NCBI GenBank assembly: GCA_035945515.1
Contig: DASZAE010000158.1
Location: 1-20,606, forward strand
Length of the DNA: 20,606 nt
Origin: RH2-MAG17b sp035945515
Lineage (GTDB): Bacteria > Acidobacteriota > Terriglobia > UBA7540
Direction: 5' to 3'
Part shown: positions 6,776 to 14,780 of the stretch, piece by piece
How the letters are laid out: the number at the start of each line of letters is the position of its first letter
Position numbering within the stretch: position 1 is the first letter of the stretch
Program-made: the position numbers and the translations under genes
Notes under the pieces: generated by a model
What the model was told of the DNA's origin: nothing
The model's input: only the letters and a program-made list of their open reading frames with translations
Databases searched by the model: none

Positions 6776-7753
6776 ATGAAATACTGCACAGGCTTATTTC
6801 TGTCACTCTTGCTTTTTTCATCTTTTGGCCCCGCGCAGACGCAAAAGAAGCGCGTTGCCGTGCTGAATTTCGACTACGCGACGGTGCAGAACGAAGTTTC
6901 CGCGATTTTCGGCACCAATCAGGATGTAGGCAAGGGCGTCTCGGACCTGCTTGTTAATCAACTTGTAAAATCCGGAAACTATGTCGTGCTTGAGCGGCAG
7001 GCGATCGACAAAGTGATTGGCGAACAGAATTTCTCCAACAGTTACCGCGCAGACCCGACGACGGCAGCTAAAATCGGGCGCCTTCTTGGGGCCGACGCGA
7101 TCGTCCTTGGCAGCATTACCCAGTTTGGGCGGGATGATAAAACACAATCTTTCGGCGGCGGGGCTCTTGGCGGCCTCTCGCGGAAATACGGTCTGGGAGG
7201 AATACAACGGCGAAAAGCCAAGGCCGATGTCGGCCTCTCAGCCAGGATCGTGGATGTGAACACCGGGCAAATTCTGGCTGTGGCGGAGGGGCACGGCGAA
7301 TCCACGCGGTCCGGCGAATCTCTTCTCGGCGCGGGTGGCGGTGGCGGTTCCGCAGCGGGCGCTGGCTACGACATGAGCAGCAGTAATTTCGCCAACACCA
7401 TTCTAGGCGAGGCGGTGCACCAGGCAGTCAACAATCTGGCGCAGCAGCTTGGGCAGGATGCGAACCAGCTTCCAACGGAGCACATGACGGTCTCAGGTCT
7501 TGTGGCGGACGCTTCAGGAAATCCGATTGTCCTGAACGTGGGTTCTAAGGCGGGAGTGAAAGTAGGTGATCAGCTAGGGATTTACCGCAAGGTCCGGGAC
7601 ATCAAAGATCCGGTTAGCGGAAAAGTAATCCGCACAATCGAGAATAAAATTGGCGAAGTCAAAATTACTGATGTGGACGCGCTTTCCGCTGAAGGGCAGT
7701 TTACCGGAACTAGCTCGGCAAAAATTGGCGACATCGTGAAGAGCTTGCCATAG
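6776..7753 (+). CDS. CsgG/FlgT-like secreted protein
   Basis: 325 residues. Residues 1-20 are a signal peptide (GLFLSLLLFSSFGPAQ). Residues 25-225 match the CsgG family: KKRVAVLNFDYATV, a SDLLVNQLVKSGNYVVLERQ segment, GADAIVLGSITQF, and ARIVDVNTGQILAVAEGHGES. A glycine-rich stretch (GAGGGGGSAAGAG) sits near 185-200. The last 90 residues, from TVSGLVADASGNPIVLNVGSKAGVKVGDQLGIYR, resemble a FlgT-type C-terminal domain. CsgG proper is a lipoprotein that forms the curli secretion pore; this protein has no lipobox Cys after its signal peptide and no csg neighbours, so a curli role is not supported. The ATG has GGAGGAGG 10 bases upstream. An envelope function is likely; the precise one is unknown. 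The kinase gene follows on the same strand after 370 bases of repeat-rich spacer. Confidence 0.8.
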   Translation: MKYCTGLFLSLLLFSSFGPAQTQKKRVAVLNFDYATVQNEVSAIFGTNQDVGKGVSDLLVNQLVKSGNYVVLERQAIDKVIGEQNFSNSYRADPTTAAKIGRLLGADAIVLGSITQFGRDDKTQSFGGGALGGLSRKYGLGGIQRRKAKADVGLSARIVDVNTGQILAVAEGHGESTRSGESLLGAGGGGGSAAGAGYDMSSSNFANTILGEAVHQAVNNLAQQLGQDANQLPTEHMTVSGLVADASGNPIVLNVGSKAGVKVGDQLGIYRKVRDIKDPVSGKVIRTIENKIGEVKITDVDALSAEGQFTGTSSAKIGDIVKSLP

Positions 7754-7854
7754 CTGGGATCGCGTGGCGCATCGACGCAAAACCGGACCGCCGGGCACAA
7801 CCTTCGCTATATGAATATCAAGCTTACTCCGGCGCCAAGTTCCTCGGGACGCTT

Positions 7855-8017
7855 CCCCTCACCCGCCCTCCTTCGTCGGGCACCCTCTCCCACCGGGAGA
7901 GGGATGGAATCCCGGCCTCTTGCCCTCTCCCCGCGGGAGAGGGTAGAGGATCAACAACAAGATCACAGCCCTCTCCCGATGGGAGAGGGTGCGCGAGGTA
8001 CGAGCGCGGGTGAGGGG
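7855..8017. repeat. Inverted-repeat block with three tandem CCCTCTCC hairpins
   Basis: 163-bp block with ends CCCCTCACCCG (7855-7865) and CGGGTGAGGGG (8007-8017). Inside are three similar 21-base hairpins with arms CCCTCTCC/GGGAGAGGG at 7883-7903, 7923-7943 and 7969-7989. It lies between the CsgG-like and kinase genes. The frame that continues upstream of the kinase start runs through it and should not be read as protein. Similar CCCTCTCCC/GGGAGAGGG repeats are widespread in bacterial genomes as short interspersed palindromes. Confidence 0.8.
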
Positions 8018-8123
8018 TATTTCAGTCCACGACCGCGATCGAGCCGCAGGAACAGGCCCCTTTGAGGGGCCGCCCATTCTAAAGCCACCGGCTCTGCCGG
8101 GGGATATTTACTGGGAGTCTCCG

Positions 8124-9779
8124 ATGAGCTTTGAAATCGGGAATCGAATATTTGACTACGAAATTACCGGAGTGCTGGGCGCCGGAGGCATGGGCAAGGT
8201 CTACAAGGTTCGCAACGTGATTTCGGACCGCGTTGACGCCATGAAAATCCTTCTGCCTGACCTTGTCCATCAACCCGAGTTGGCCGACCGTTTTTTGCGC
8301 GAAATCAAAGTGCTGGCCAGTCTGAACCATCCGAACATTGCCGCTTTTCACACCGCGCTGACGTTTGAAAATCAGCTCATCATGGTGATGGAATTTGTAA
8401 GCGGCATCACGCTGAACGAAAGGTTACAGCAGGGACCCCTTCCCCTCAAGCAAGCCATCACTTGCATTGACCAGGCGCTGGCTGCCCTCGGTTACGCGCA
8501 CCGCCAAGGCGTCATTCACCGTGATATTAAGCCCGCCAACATGATGCTGACGCCGGAAGGCGGTCTTAAACTAATGGATTTTGGCATCGCCAAAGCCGCC
8601 ACCGATCCGCATCTGACGCGCACGGGCACAACCGTAGGCTCGTTGTTTTATATTTCTCCCGAGCAACTGAGCGGCGGCGCGCTGGACGCGCGCTCCGACC
8701 TTTATTCTCTGGGCGTCGCTATGTACGAAATTGTGACGGGCAAGCGTCCGTTTGAGGGCAAGAGCGAGTATTCGCTGATGGCGGCGCACCTCAATGAAGC
8801 TCCACGCCCTCCAATGGAAATGAATTCTGCGCTTTCGCCCGCCCTCAACAGCGTTATTTTGCTGGCGCTGGCCAAAAATCCAGACGAACGATTCCAGTCG
8901 GCGGATGCTTTCCGGGCCGCGCTCACCGAGGCCACGAGAGGCCTTGAGGCTATCACCGTTCCGGTTGTGGCGACGCCCCAGCCGGCAGAATATTCGCGTC
9001 ATCACCCGGCAAATCAACCGAGTCATCTGAATCTAACGGGCAGCCAAAATCCTGGCCACCGTGGACTCTACATGCTGCTCGGCGCTTTGATTGCTATTGT
9101 CATCATTGTGGCAAGCGCCGTCGAATTGCCTCGATGGTTCCGGGCGCGCGCTCACACGCAAGGCGCGGCGCCTGCCGCCGTTAATGCCCCTAAGGGCGCT
9201 CCTGCACAAAGCCAGGCGCAAGCGATGGCCACGCCGCCAACCGCAGCGCCTCCAGCCTCGAATAAAAGCACCGATTCCGGGGCAATGCCATCTTCCTCTC
9301 TCTCAGCGCCAGCCGGATCTTCATCTTCGCGCGCTCTATCCATGGCGGCCCATCATCTGACTGCTGCCCACGCCGCTCCCCATGCGGCCACACCTTTGCC
9401 TGCCAGCGAGCATTCAGGAGAATCCAAAGGCCAAGCACTGCGTGCCACAGCAGCACAGCAAGAATCTCAGCACATGACCTCCGAGGGATCCCTTTCTGCC
9501 CCCGCAGACGCTGCCGAATTGCAGACGCTCTCGGACCACATGGACCAGCTTTCCGCGCGCGCAAGCGCCATAAAGGCCACTTTTAGCGAGTTTCAACAGC
9601 AGGTTGGCGCTACAGGTCAGTCGCTGCGCCCAGACATCATCGCTACTGAAAACCGCATGGAGCGTTATATGGACGAGGCGGACTCGGCCCTCGCTGCCCA
9701 CAACGCCGCCCAGTCGCAGCACTATCAGGAATTAGCAGAAAGGGAAATTGGCAGTCTTGAAAAGTTTTTCGGAAGGTAA
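8124..9779 (+). CDS. Membrane-anchored PknB-type Ser/Thr protein kinase
   Basis: 551 residues. The kinase domain (about 12-275) carries GAGGMGKVY at 19-27, the ATP lysine K41 (DAMKIL), catalytic HRDIKPAN with D134, DFG with D152, and the activation-loop ending GSLFYISPEQL. One membrane helix follows at about 314-336 (GLYMLLGALIAIVIIVASAV), then an Ala/Pro/Ser-rich linker of about 120 residues and a C-terminal helical segment (about 462-551) likely to form coiled coil outside the membrane. No PASTA or other named sensor domain is visible. The ATG at 8124 was chosen because GGGAG lies 6 bases upstream and the frame before it crosses a repeat block. It probably couples an envelope signal to phosphorylation of cytoplasmic proteins; targets are unknown. 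Confidence 0.92.
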   Translation: MSFEIGNRIFDYEITGVLGAGGMGKVYKVRNVISDRVDAMKILLPDLVHQPELADRFLREIKVLASLNHPNIAAFHTALTFENQLIMVMEFVSGITLNERLQQGPLPLKQAITCIDQALAALGYAHRQGVIHRDIKPANMMLTPEGGLKLMDFGIAKAATDPHLTRTGTTVGSLFYISPEQLSGGALDARSDLYSLGVAMYEIVTGKRPFEGKSEYSLMAAHLNEAPRPPMEMNSALSPALNSVILLALAKNPDERFQSADAFRAALTEATRGLEAITVPVVATPQPAEYSRHHPANQPSHLNLTGSQNPGHRGLYMLLGALIAIVIIVASAVELPRWFRARAHTQGAAPAAVNAPKGAPAQSQAQAMATPPTAAPPASNKSTDSGAMPSSSLSAPAGSSSSRALSMAAHHLTAAHAAPHAATPLPASEHSGESKGQALRATAAQQESQHMTSEGSLSAPADAAELQTLSDHMDQLSARASAIKATFSEFQQQVGATGQSLRPDIIATENRMERYMDEADSALAAHNAAQSQHYQELAEREIGSLEKFFGR

Positions 9780-9891
9780 AAGAAGGAAAGCGTTGAGCAA
9801 ACCCTGCGCGTATTTGAGGCGGGAAGCGGCGCGCGAGACGCTTGCTGCCAGGCGAAACCCCTCAACCCCATTGGAACGCGACGATCCGGGG

Positions 9892-10131
9892 TTAAACGGG
9901 CTTTCCCTTAAACTTATGTTGCAGCGCCTCATGCAGCCGGTCACGCACTACATCCGGCATGGGGAAGAGCTTTCCGTCGCAATAGAGGTCAATCGCCTTG
10001 CGCGTCGTGTCAAACACCACTTTGCAATGCGCGCATCGGCCGACGTGCTCTTCGACCAGCCGTTTTACCTCGACGCCCAGCTCGCCGTCGAGGTATCTCG
10101 AAATTTCCTTCCACGCTTCTTTACAGTTCAA
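9892..10131 (-). CDS. Soluble zinc-finger anti-sigma factor (zf-HC2)
   Basis: 79 residues. The pattern C3 ... H29-x3-C33-x2-C36 (EEHVGRCAHC) is the zinc-binding HxxxCxxC motif of the ZAS anti-sigma family, which binds and silences a partner ECF sigma factor. There is no membrane helix, so this is a cytoplasmic RsrA/ChrR-N-like form rather than a RseA-like membrane protein; that would fit control by a cytoplasmic or redox signal (inference). It starts at a TTG four bases after the sigma factor stop, so the pair is almost certainly co-transcribed and translationally coupled. It converges on the kinase gene. Confidence 0.85.
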   Translation of the reverse strand: MNCKEAWKEISRYLDGELGVEVKRLVEEHVGRCAHCKVVFDTTRKAIDLYCDGKLFPMPDVVRDRLHEALQHKFKGKPV

Positions 10132-10135
10132 AGAT

Positions 10136-10729
10136 TTACTCTCGTCTTAAGACTTTGCTTAGTTCTTCACGCAACTGAAACCGCGCGCGAAACAAGCGCG
10201 CTTTCACGGCACCGGTGGTCAAGCCGAGCGCGTCGGCCGTTTCCTCGGTTGAAAGCTCTTCAACATCTCTTAGAAAGAAGACCGTGCGCAGACTAGGCGG
10301 CAACGCCCCAGCCGCATCCAGCAGGATTTTTTCCATCTCTTTCTGGCCCATCTCCTGCTCAGGGTTCGGCTTCCAATCCCGGAAGTCGCGGGGTATAACC
10401 TGCCCGTCATCATCAACACTGTCTTCCATCGGCTGCGCTTTGTCTGATCTGCGCTTGCGCAGCTTCATCAATCCTTCGTTCACTGCGATGCGAACCAGCC
10501 ATGTATAAAAACGCGAATCCTCGCGGAAATCTTTCAGATGCTCGAAAGCCTTCAGAAAAGTGTCTTGAAGAACATCCTCGGCGTCCGTCTCATTGCCCAT
10601 CAGACGCACTCCAAGCCTATAGATTTTCTTCTCGTAGCGATTCACCAATTCTTCAAAGGCTTCAATACTGCCGTTCTTGGCGTCAGCAACGAGATCTGAT
10701 TCGGGTTTTGCGAGAGCTTCTTGCGGCAA
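10136..10729 (-). CDS. ECF-type RNA polymerase sigma factor (RpoE-like)
   Basis: Region 2 is clear (AFEELVNRYEKKIYRLGVRL, then DAEDVLQDTFLKAF and YTWLVRIAVNEGLMKLRKRR), as is region 4 (LPPSLRTVFFLRDVEELSTE, then TAGAVKARL-like TTGAVKARLFRARFQLREEL). The protein redirects RNA polymerase to its own promoter set. The open frame extends to an ATG at 10912 (258 residues), with another ATG at 10852. Neither has a clear ribosome site, and the first 60 residues do not resemble a sigma factor. I prefer the TTG at 10729, with GGAGG 11 bases upstream, giving 197 residues, a usual ECF length; this choice is uncertain. A TATACT at 10794-10789 on this strand would also fit a promoter inside the longer frame. 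The anti-sigma gene follows immediately. Confidence 0.85.
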   Translation of the reverse strand: MPQEALAKPESDLVADAKNGSIEAFEELVNRYEKKIYRLGVRLMGNETDAEDVLQDTFLKAFEHLKDFREDSRFYTWLVRIAVNEGLMKLRKRRSDKAQPMEDSVDDDGQVIPRDFRDWKPNPEQEMGQKEMEKILLDAAGALPPSLRTVFFLRDVEELSTEETADALGLTTGAVKARLFRARFQLREELSKVLRRE

Positions 10730-10933
10730 CTGAACTTGATCCTCCGGAAAAACACGGGGGATAACATGCGGCCCCACGTGCTCTCCGAAGTATAATGCAT
10801 GTTGGGGGCGAGCACCACAGGCGACAGTGTTTGAAGCTCCGTAAGGATTCATCTGCTTATAGGATGAAACATCCGGTAACGAGGATACAGCCGCCCCTAT
10901 ACAGAGCAGCATAAATTAGCAACAGCCATCGGC

Positions 10934-10961
10934 TGTAGCGGCGGCATCTGGCCGTGCTACA
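10934..10961. repeat. Short remnant of the GC-rich repeat core
   Basis: TGTAGCGGCGGC at 10934-10945 and GGCCGTGCTACA ending at 10961 form a shortened, degraded version of the 6195-6262 core. It lies between the divergent sigma factor and DNA glycosylase genes. A neighbouring small hairpin, CAGCC-ATC-GGCTG, spans 10923-10935. Confidence 0.5.
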
Positions 10962-11007
10962 AAATCAACTCTCGCTGACCAAACCCTGCGAGCGATCTTT
11001 CCAACGT

Positions 11008-11988
11008 ATGAAACTTTACCCCCAAGAACCTTTTAATTTTCATCGCACGCTAAGATTTATCTTAAGTCCCCCTGCCTTGCTGAATGGACGGCAGTTTGAT
11101 CCGCTACTGGACTATTTTGTGGGAGGCGAGTTGCGCCGCGCGGCGGAAGTCGGCGGCGCGCCTGTTCTCTACGGTGTTTCCGAGGACAGCAACTCCGGAC
11201 CCGGTTCTGCGCTGCGCGTTCGCATCCTGCGAGGCCCCGCATCCCGCTCCGTTCGCAATGCGGTCGCCGGGATTGTACAGCGGCAGCTTGGCCTGGACGT
11301 GGAGATCACTCCCTTCTACAACCTCGCGCGGCTTGACCCTGTCCTCTCGCGTCTCGCCATTCACTTTCGTGGCATGCGCATCCCGCAGGTGGCAAATCCT
11401 TATGAAGCTCTGGTCTCTGCCATTCTCGAACAGCAAATTAACCTCTCGTTTGCTCACCAAGTGAAGAAGGCGCTCATTGGAAAATTCGGGCAAACGGTTG
11501 AGTTTGAGGGCAAGCATTACAACATGTTTCCGCGCCCGCAGGCGCTGGCTGAAACAACTCCCGCCGAGCTGCGGAAAATCCAAATCTCCGGTCCCAAAGC
11601 CAGATACATTATCGCTATTTCGCAGGCCATTGCAACGGGCGCTCTTGATCTTGAAGTCTTGCGCTCGCTCGAACCGGCGGCGGCTCACGAAAAGCTTTTG
11701 GCGCTTAATGGCGTGGGCGCATGGACGGCGCACTATGTTGGCATGAGGGCGCTCGGCCACCTTGATTGTCTGCCTGCCGCGGATGTAGGTCTGCAAAAGG
11801 CCCTACAATACTTTTACGGTCTGAGAAAGCAGCCGGCGTGCGCTCGCGTCGAAACGCTGGCGCGTAAGTGGCTGGGCTGGAGAAGCTATGCCACGTTTTA
11901 TCTTTGGCTGACGTATTGGGAGGATGCGCTATGGAAAGAAAAAGTGCGCGCCGAAATCCGGGATCTTCGTCCGCGAAAAAGCGCGTGA
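11008..11988 (+). CDS. AlkA-like DNA-3-methyladenine glycosylase II (HhH-GPD superfamily)
   Basis: 326 residues; predicted to excise alkylated bases from DNA as the first step of base-excision repair. The helix-hairpin-helix LLALNGVGAWTAHYVGMRAL is followed by LPAADVGL, whose Asp259 matches the catalytic Asp of AlkA/HhH-GPD enzymes. Upstream are PYEALVSAILEQQINLSFAHQV, typical of the glycosylase core, and an N-terminal domain (about 1-110) like the AlkA-N fold. I chose the ATG at 11008 because the longer frame from 10954 would begin inside a repeat remnant; the ribosome site is weak. The next gene overlaps its end by 58 bases, implying co-transcription. No Ada-type regulator is fused or adjacent. 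Confidence 0.87.
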   Translation: MKLYPQEPFNFHRTLRFILSPPALLNGRQFDPLLDYFVGGELRRAAEVGGAPVLYGVSEDSNSGPGSALRVRILRGPASRSVRNAVAGIVQRQLGLDVEITPFYNLARLDPVLSRLAIHFRGMRIPQVANPYEALVSAILEQQINLSFAHQVKKALIGKFGQTVEFEGKHYNMFPRPQALAETTPAELRKIQISGPKARYIIAISQAIATGALDLEVLRSLEPAAAHEKLLALNGVGAWTAHYVGMRALGHLDCLPAADVGLQKALQYFYGLRKQPACARVETLARKWLGWRSYATFYLWLTYWEDALWKEKVRAEIRDLRPRKSA

Positions 11989-12515
11989 GCGCGAAGGACG
12001 CACATGCCTATGAATTCCTGAGCCGCGCCGGGCATGCGCTAGCAAAACAATACTTGCCTCGCATTACGGCCTGCCTGAGCGAGTTGAGCGACGAAGACAT
12101 TTGGTGGCGACCTAACGCCGCCTCGAATAGCGTCGGGAACCTAGTGCTGCACCTTGCCGGAAATATGCGCCAGTGGATCGTTTCGGGCCTGGGCGGCGCG
12201 CCTGACATTCGCAACCGAGACGCGGAATTCAGCGATACCGGATCGATTGGGGGGCGTCTTCTTGCGGCGATGCTGACGAGAGAAGTGCGCGCCGCGAACC
12301 GTGTTCTCAAAAGGCTTACTGCGGCAGACCTTAGAGCGCAGCACACGATTCAGAAACATCCCCACGTAATGGGCATGGATGCCGTTCAGCGCGTGGTTGA
12401 ACACGCTGCTTATCACGCGGGTCAGATCATTTATTTGACTAAACTCCGCCTTGGCAAGGACTTGGGATTTACCCATCTCCCAGGTGAAAAGAAGCCGCGC
12501 CGCAAGCAAGGTTAA
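11931..12515 (+). CDS. DinB-superfamily protein (DUF1572/DUF664-like)
   Basis: 194-residue four-helix-bundle protein. The three expected metal-ligand histidines are visible: H74 (LVLHLAGNMRQW), then H158 and H162 (RVVEHAAYHAGQI). DinB-superfamily members include thiol S-transferases and many proteins of unknown activity, so no reaction is assigned. The ATG at 11931 has a strong GGGAGG 7 bases upstream, although it lies inside the preceding gene and overlaps it by 58 bases; a GTG at 11985 overlapping the previous stop (GTGA) is the alternative. The first 20 or so residues are basic and low-complexity. Its position just after a DNA glycosylase hints at a shared stress role, but this could be chance. 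Confidence 0.8.
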   Translation: MERKSARRNPGSSSAKKRVSAKDAHAYEFLSRAGHALAKQYLPRITACLSELSDEDIWWRPNAASNSVGNLVLHLAGNMRQWIVSGLGGAPDIRNRDAEFSDTGSIGGRLLAAMLTREVRAANRVLKRLTAADLRAQHTIQKHPHVMGMDAVQRVVEHAAYHAGQIIYLTKLRLGKDLGFTHLPGEKKPRRKQG

Positions 12516-12552
12516 CAATGGTCCCTGCGATCCCGCTTGGAAAGGAAAGGAT

Positions 12553-14547
12553 TTGCTTCTCGAAATCCAAAGACTAGTCCGGTCGAAATTCATCGCGACC
12601 GTCAAAGATTTGTTTGGGTTTGAAATCGATAATCCTACCCTCGGCTTTCCTCCAACGCCTGAGATGGGCGAGATTTCGATTACCGCCTGCTTCGATCTTG
12701 CGAAACATCTCAAGCGCCCGCCGCGACAAATCGCGCAACAAATCGCGGGCCGTCTGTTGCCTTTAGAAGGCGTCGAGCGAATTAGCATTGCGGGGGCCGG
12801 GTATATCAACCTTCACCTTGACCGCGCCGTGCTGGCGTCCGCCCTATTTCGAAGCCGCGCCATCGCGCAGCCGAGTTCTGCGTCCGCTGAATCAATTTCC
12901 AAAGGTAAAATTCTGGTTGAACACACGAGTATCAACCCGAACAAAGCAGCCCATATCGGTCATCTTCGTAACGCCGTGCTCGGAGACACGCTGGCTCGCT
13001 TGCTACGCTATCAAGGACACGAGGTGGAAGTCGAGAACTACATTGACAACACGGGCGTTCAGGTGGCGGATGTCGTCAACAGCTTCGCGCATTTTGAAAA
13101 GAAGATGGTGGCACAGGTCCGCGAAATGGCGGCGTCCTCCGAACCTCGATTTGACTACCTCTGCTGGGATCTGTACGCGCGCGTATTCCAACGTTATGAG
13201 GACGATCCTTCGATGCTTGCCCTGCGCAAGGAGACCCTGAAAGCCATCGAAGAGGGTCACGGAGAATTGGCTGAAATGGCGTCCGTGGTTTCAACCGCCA
13301 TCTCGAGGCTTCACCTGGATACGATGCGCCGCATCAACATCCGCTATGACTTATTGGTTGAGGAAAGCGAAATTCTACGTCTGGAATTTTGGAAATACGC
13401 CTTTGAGCTTATGAAAAAGACCGGCGCCGTCCGCTTCGAGGACTCGGGAAAGAATCAGGGCTGCTGGGTGATGAGCCTTGAGGATGGGGATTCTCTTCAA
13501 ACGGCAGACGGCGGCGAGGAAGACGTGAAGATTATCGTGCGGTCGAACGGCACCGTGACTTATGTCGGAAAAGACATCGCCTACCACCTCTGGAAATTCA
13601 ACTTGCTGGGCCGCGACTTTCAATATCAGCGTTTTTACCGTTATCCGGATGGCCGCGAAGCCTGGCGCACGTCAGTTCAGGAAGAATCCGGCGCGCCCCA
13701 GTTTGGCCGTGGGAGCGCCGCCTATGCGGTGATTGACACGCGGCAATCCTATTTGCAGGATGTCGTTCGCAGGGCCTTTCTTTCTCTTGGATATAAAGAC
13801 CAGGCTGCCCATCTTCACCACTTTGCTTATGAAGTGGTCGGCCTTTCGCTTCGCTGTGCAAGGGATATGGGCCTCGAAGCGGGCGAAGACCGTAAAAACT
13901 ATGTGGAAGTCTCGGGGCGCAAAGGGCTTGGCATCAAGGCGGATGATCTGATCGATAGACTCGTGGCCGAAGCCTTAAAAGAAGTGCGAGCCAGAGAAAT
14001 GACCACGGATTTTGCCGCGCAGGAAAATATCGCGCAAATGATTGCCGTGAGCGCATTGCGTTATTTTCTGCTCAAGTACACGCGGCGGACCATCATTGCG
14101 TTTGACCTGGAAGACGCGCTCGCTTTTGAAGGAGAGACCGGACCTTACCTTCAATACACTGTGGTCCGCGCGCGCAATATTTTGCGGAAATATGCGGAGG
14201 CGCGCCCCGGCTTTGATCCTTGGTCTCTACTGGATGAACTCAGTCCGGACCAGCTACGCGGCTTGCTCAGCGAGAAAGATGCGCCGGATTTCTGGGAGAT
14301 GGTATTGCTCGCCGCAGGTCTTGAGGCGGCGGTAGAGCAAGCGGTTTTGGCTGAAGAGCCGGCAACGCTGGCTAAATATGCGTTCCGTCTGGCGCAGGCG
14401 TTTAACAATTTTTACCATCAGCACCACATCCTTCATGAAACAGACGCCCTGCGCCAAATGTTTCTTTTGTTTCTGGTGTCGCTGGCCAGCCAATCGCTGG
14501 CGCAGACCTTGGAATTACTTGGCATTGAAATTCCGGAACGCATGTAA
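12553..14547 (+). CDS. argS: Arginyl-tRNA synthetase
   Basis: About 664 residues; charges tRNA-Arg with arginine in the cytoplasm. Class I signatures: HIGH as HIGH-like HIGHLRNAVLGD (H134-H137) and a KMSKS-equivalent loop in SGRKGLGIKADDL (about 454-465), the relaxed form common in ArgS. The N-terminal Add-1-like domain (about 1-110), YIDNTGVQVADVV, the EGETGPYLQYTVVRARNIL segment and the anticodon-binding C-terminus ending LLGIEIPERM are all typical. The frame is open to a TTG at 12451 inside the DinB gene. I prefer the TTG at 12553, preceded by GGAAAGGA, because the product then starts at the normal ArgS N-terminus (LLLEIQRLV); no ATG is available in frame there. The non-ATG start for an essential gene is mildly unusual. 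Confidence 0.95.
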   Translation: MLLEIQRLVRSKFIATVKDLFGFEIDNPTLGFPPTPEMGEISITACFDLAKHLKRPPRQIAQQIAGRLLPLEGVERISIAGAGYINLHLDRAVLASALFRSRAIAQPSSASAESISKGKILVEHTSINPNKAAHIGHLRNAVLGDTLARLLRYQGHEVEVENYIDNTGVQVADVVNSFAHFEKKMVAQVREMAASSEPRFDYLCWDLYARVFQRYEDDPSMLALRKETLKAIEEGHGELAEMASVVSTAISRLHLDTMRRINIRYDLLVEESEILRLEFWKYAFELMKKTGAVRFEDSGKNQGCWVMSLEDGDSLQTADGGEEDVKIIVRSNGTVTYVGKDIAYHLWKFNLLGRDFQYQRFYRYPDGREAWRTSVQEESGAPQFGRGSAAYAVIDTRQSYLQDVVRRAFLSLGYKDQAAHLHHFAYEVVGLSLRCARDMGLEAGEDRKNYVEVSGRKGLGIKADDLIDRLVAEALKEVRAREMTTDFAAQENIAQMIAVSALRYFLLKYTRRTIIAFDLEDALAFEGETGPYLQYTVVRARNILRKYAEARPGFDPWSLLDELSPDQLRGLLSEKDAPDFWEMVLLAAGLEAAVEQAVLAEEPATLAKYAFRLAQAFNNFYHQHHILHETDALRQMFLLFLVSLASQSLAQTLELLGIEIPERM

Positions 14548-14557
14548 GACGCTTGGC

Positions 14558-14577
14558 GCCGGTATTCCGGCCCTTTT
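14558..14577 (+). terminator. Possible weak terminator after argS
   Basis: GCCGG-TATT-CCGGC (14558-14571) is followed by CCTTTTATT, which runs into the palindromic element at 14577. The stem is only five pairs, so termination here may depend on the adjacent element's hairpins. Confidence 0.4.
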
Positions 14578-14700
14578 ATTGAGGATTACAAATTATAGTG
14601 GCAATTTTTTCTGTGGCGGCGCTCTCTGAGCGCCGCAAAACCGGCGACCAGAGGTCGCCGCTACAACATTTGTCGTCACTATAATTTGTAATCCTCAATA
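14577..14700. mobile_element. MITE-like palindromic element, copy 2
   Basis: 124-bp copy bounded by TA. Both ends read inward as TTGAGGATTACAAATTATAG, with the inverted match running about 25 bases and one mismatch. The interior is shorter than in the other copies: it lacks the roughly 11-base linker (TTTTAAGTACC-like) between the two GC hairpins. It lies between argS and the oxidoreductase gene, 80 bases before the latter's start. Confidence 0.87.
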
Positions 14701-14780
14701 ATTCATGCTTGTTTGCATTTTCATGTGGGTTTACGATAGTCCCCTTATTTTAGTGAATCTATTTTATCTGGAGGGTCTTT

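Noticed and set aside
7811..8123. Frames through the CCCTCTCC repeat block, including the upstream extension of the kinase frame
   Set aside because: The translation only reflects repeat sequence, and the kinase has a better start at 8124 with its own ribosome site.
9864..9893. AACCCC/GGGGTT pairing as a terminator between the kinase and anti-sigma genes
   Set aside because: The stem is six pairs with an 18-base loop and no T-run, and it overlaps the anti-sigma stop codon.
9748..10296. 182-codon plus-strand frame covering the kinase end and the anti-sigma/sigma genes
   Set aside because: It is antisense to the zinc-finger anti-sigma and sigma factor genes, which carry clear family motifs, and shows no domain of its own.
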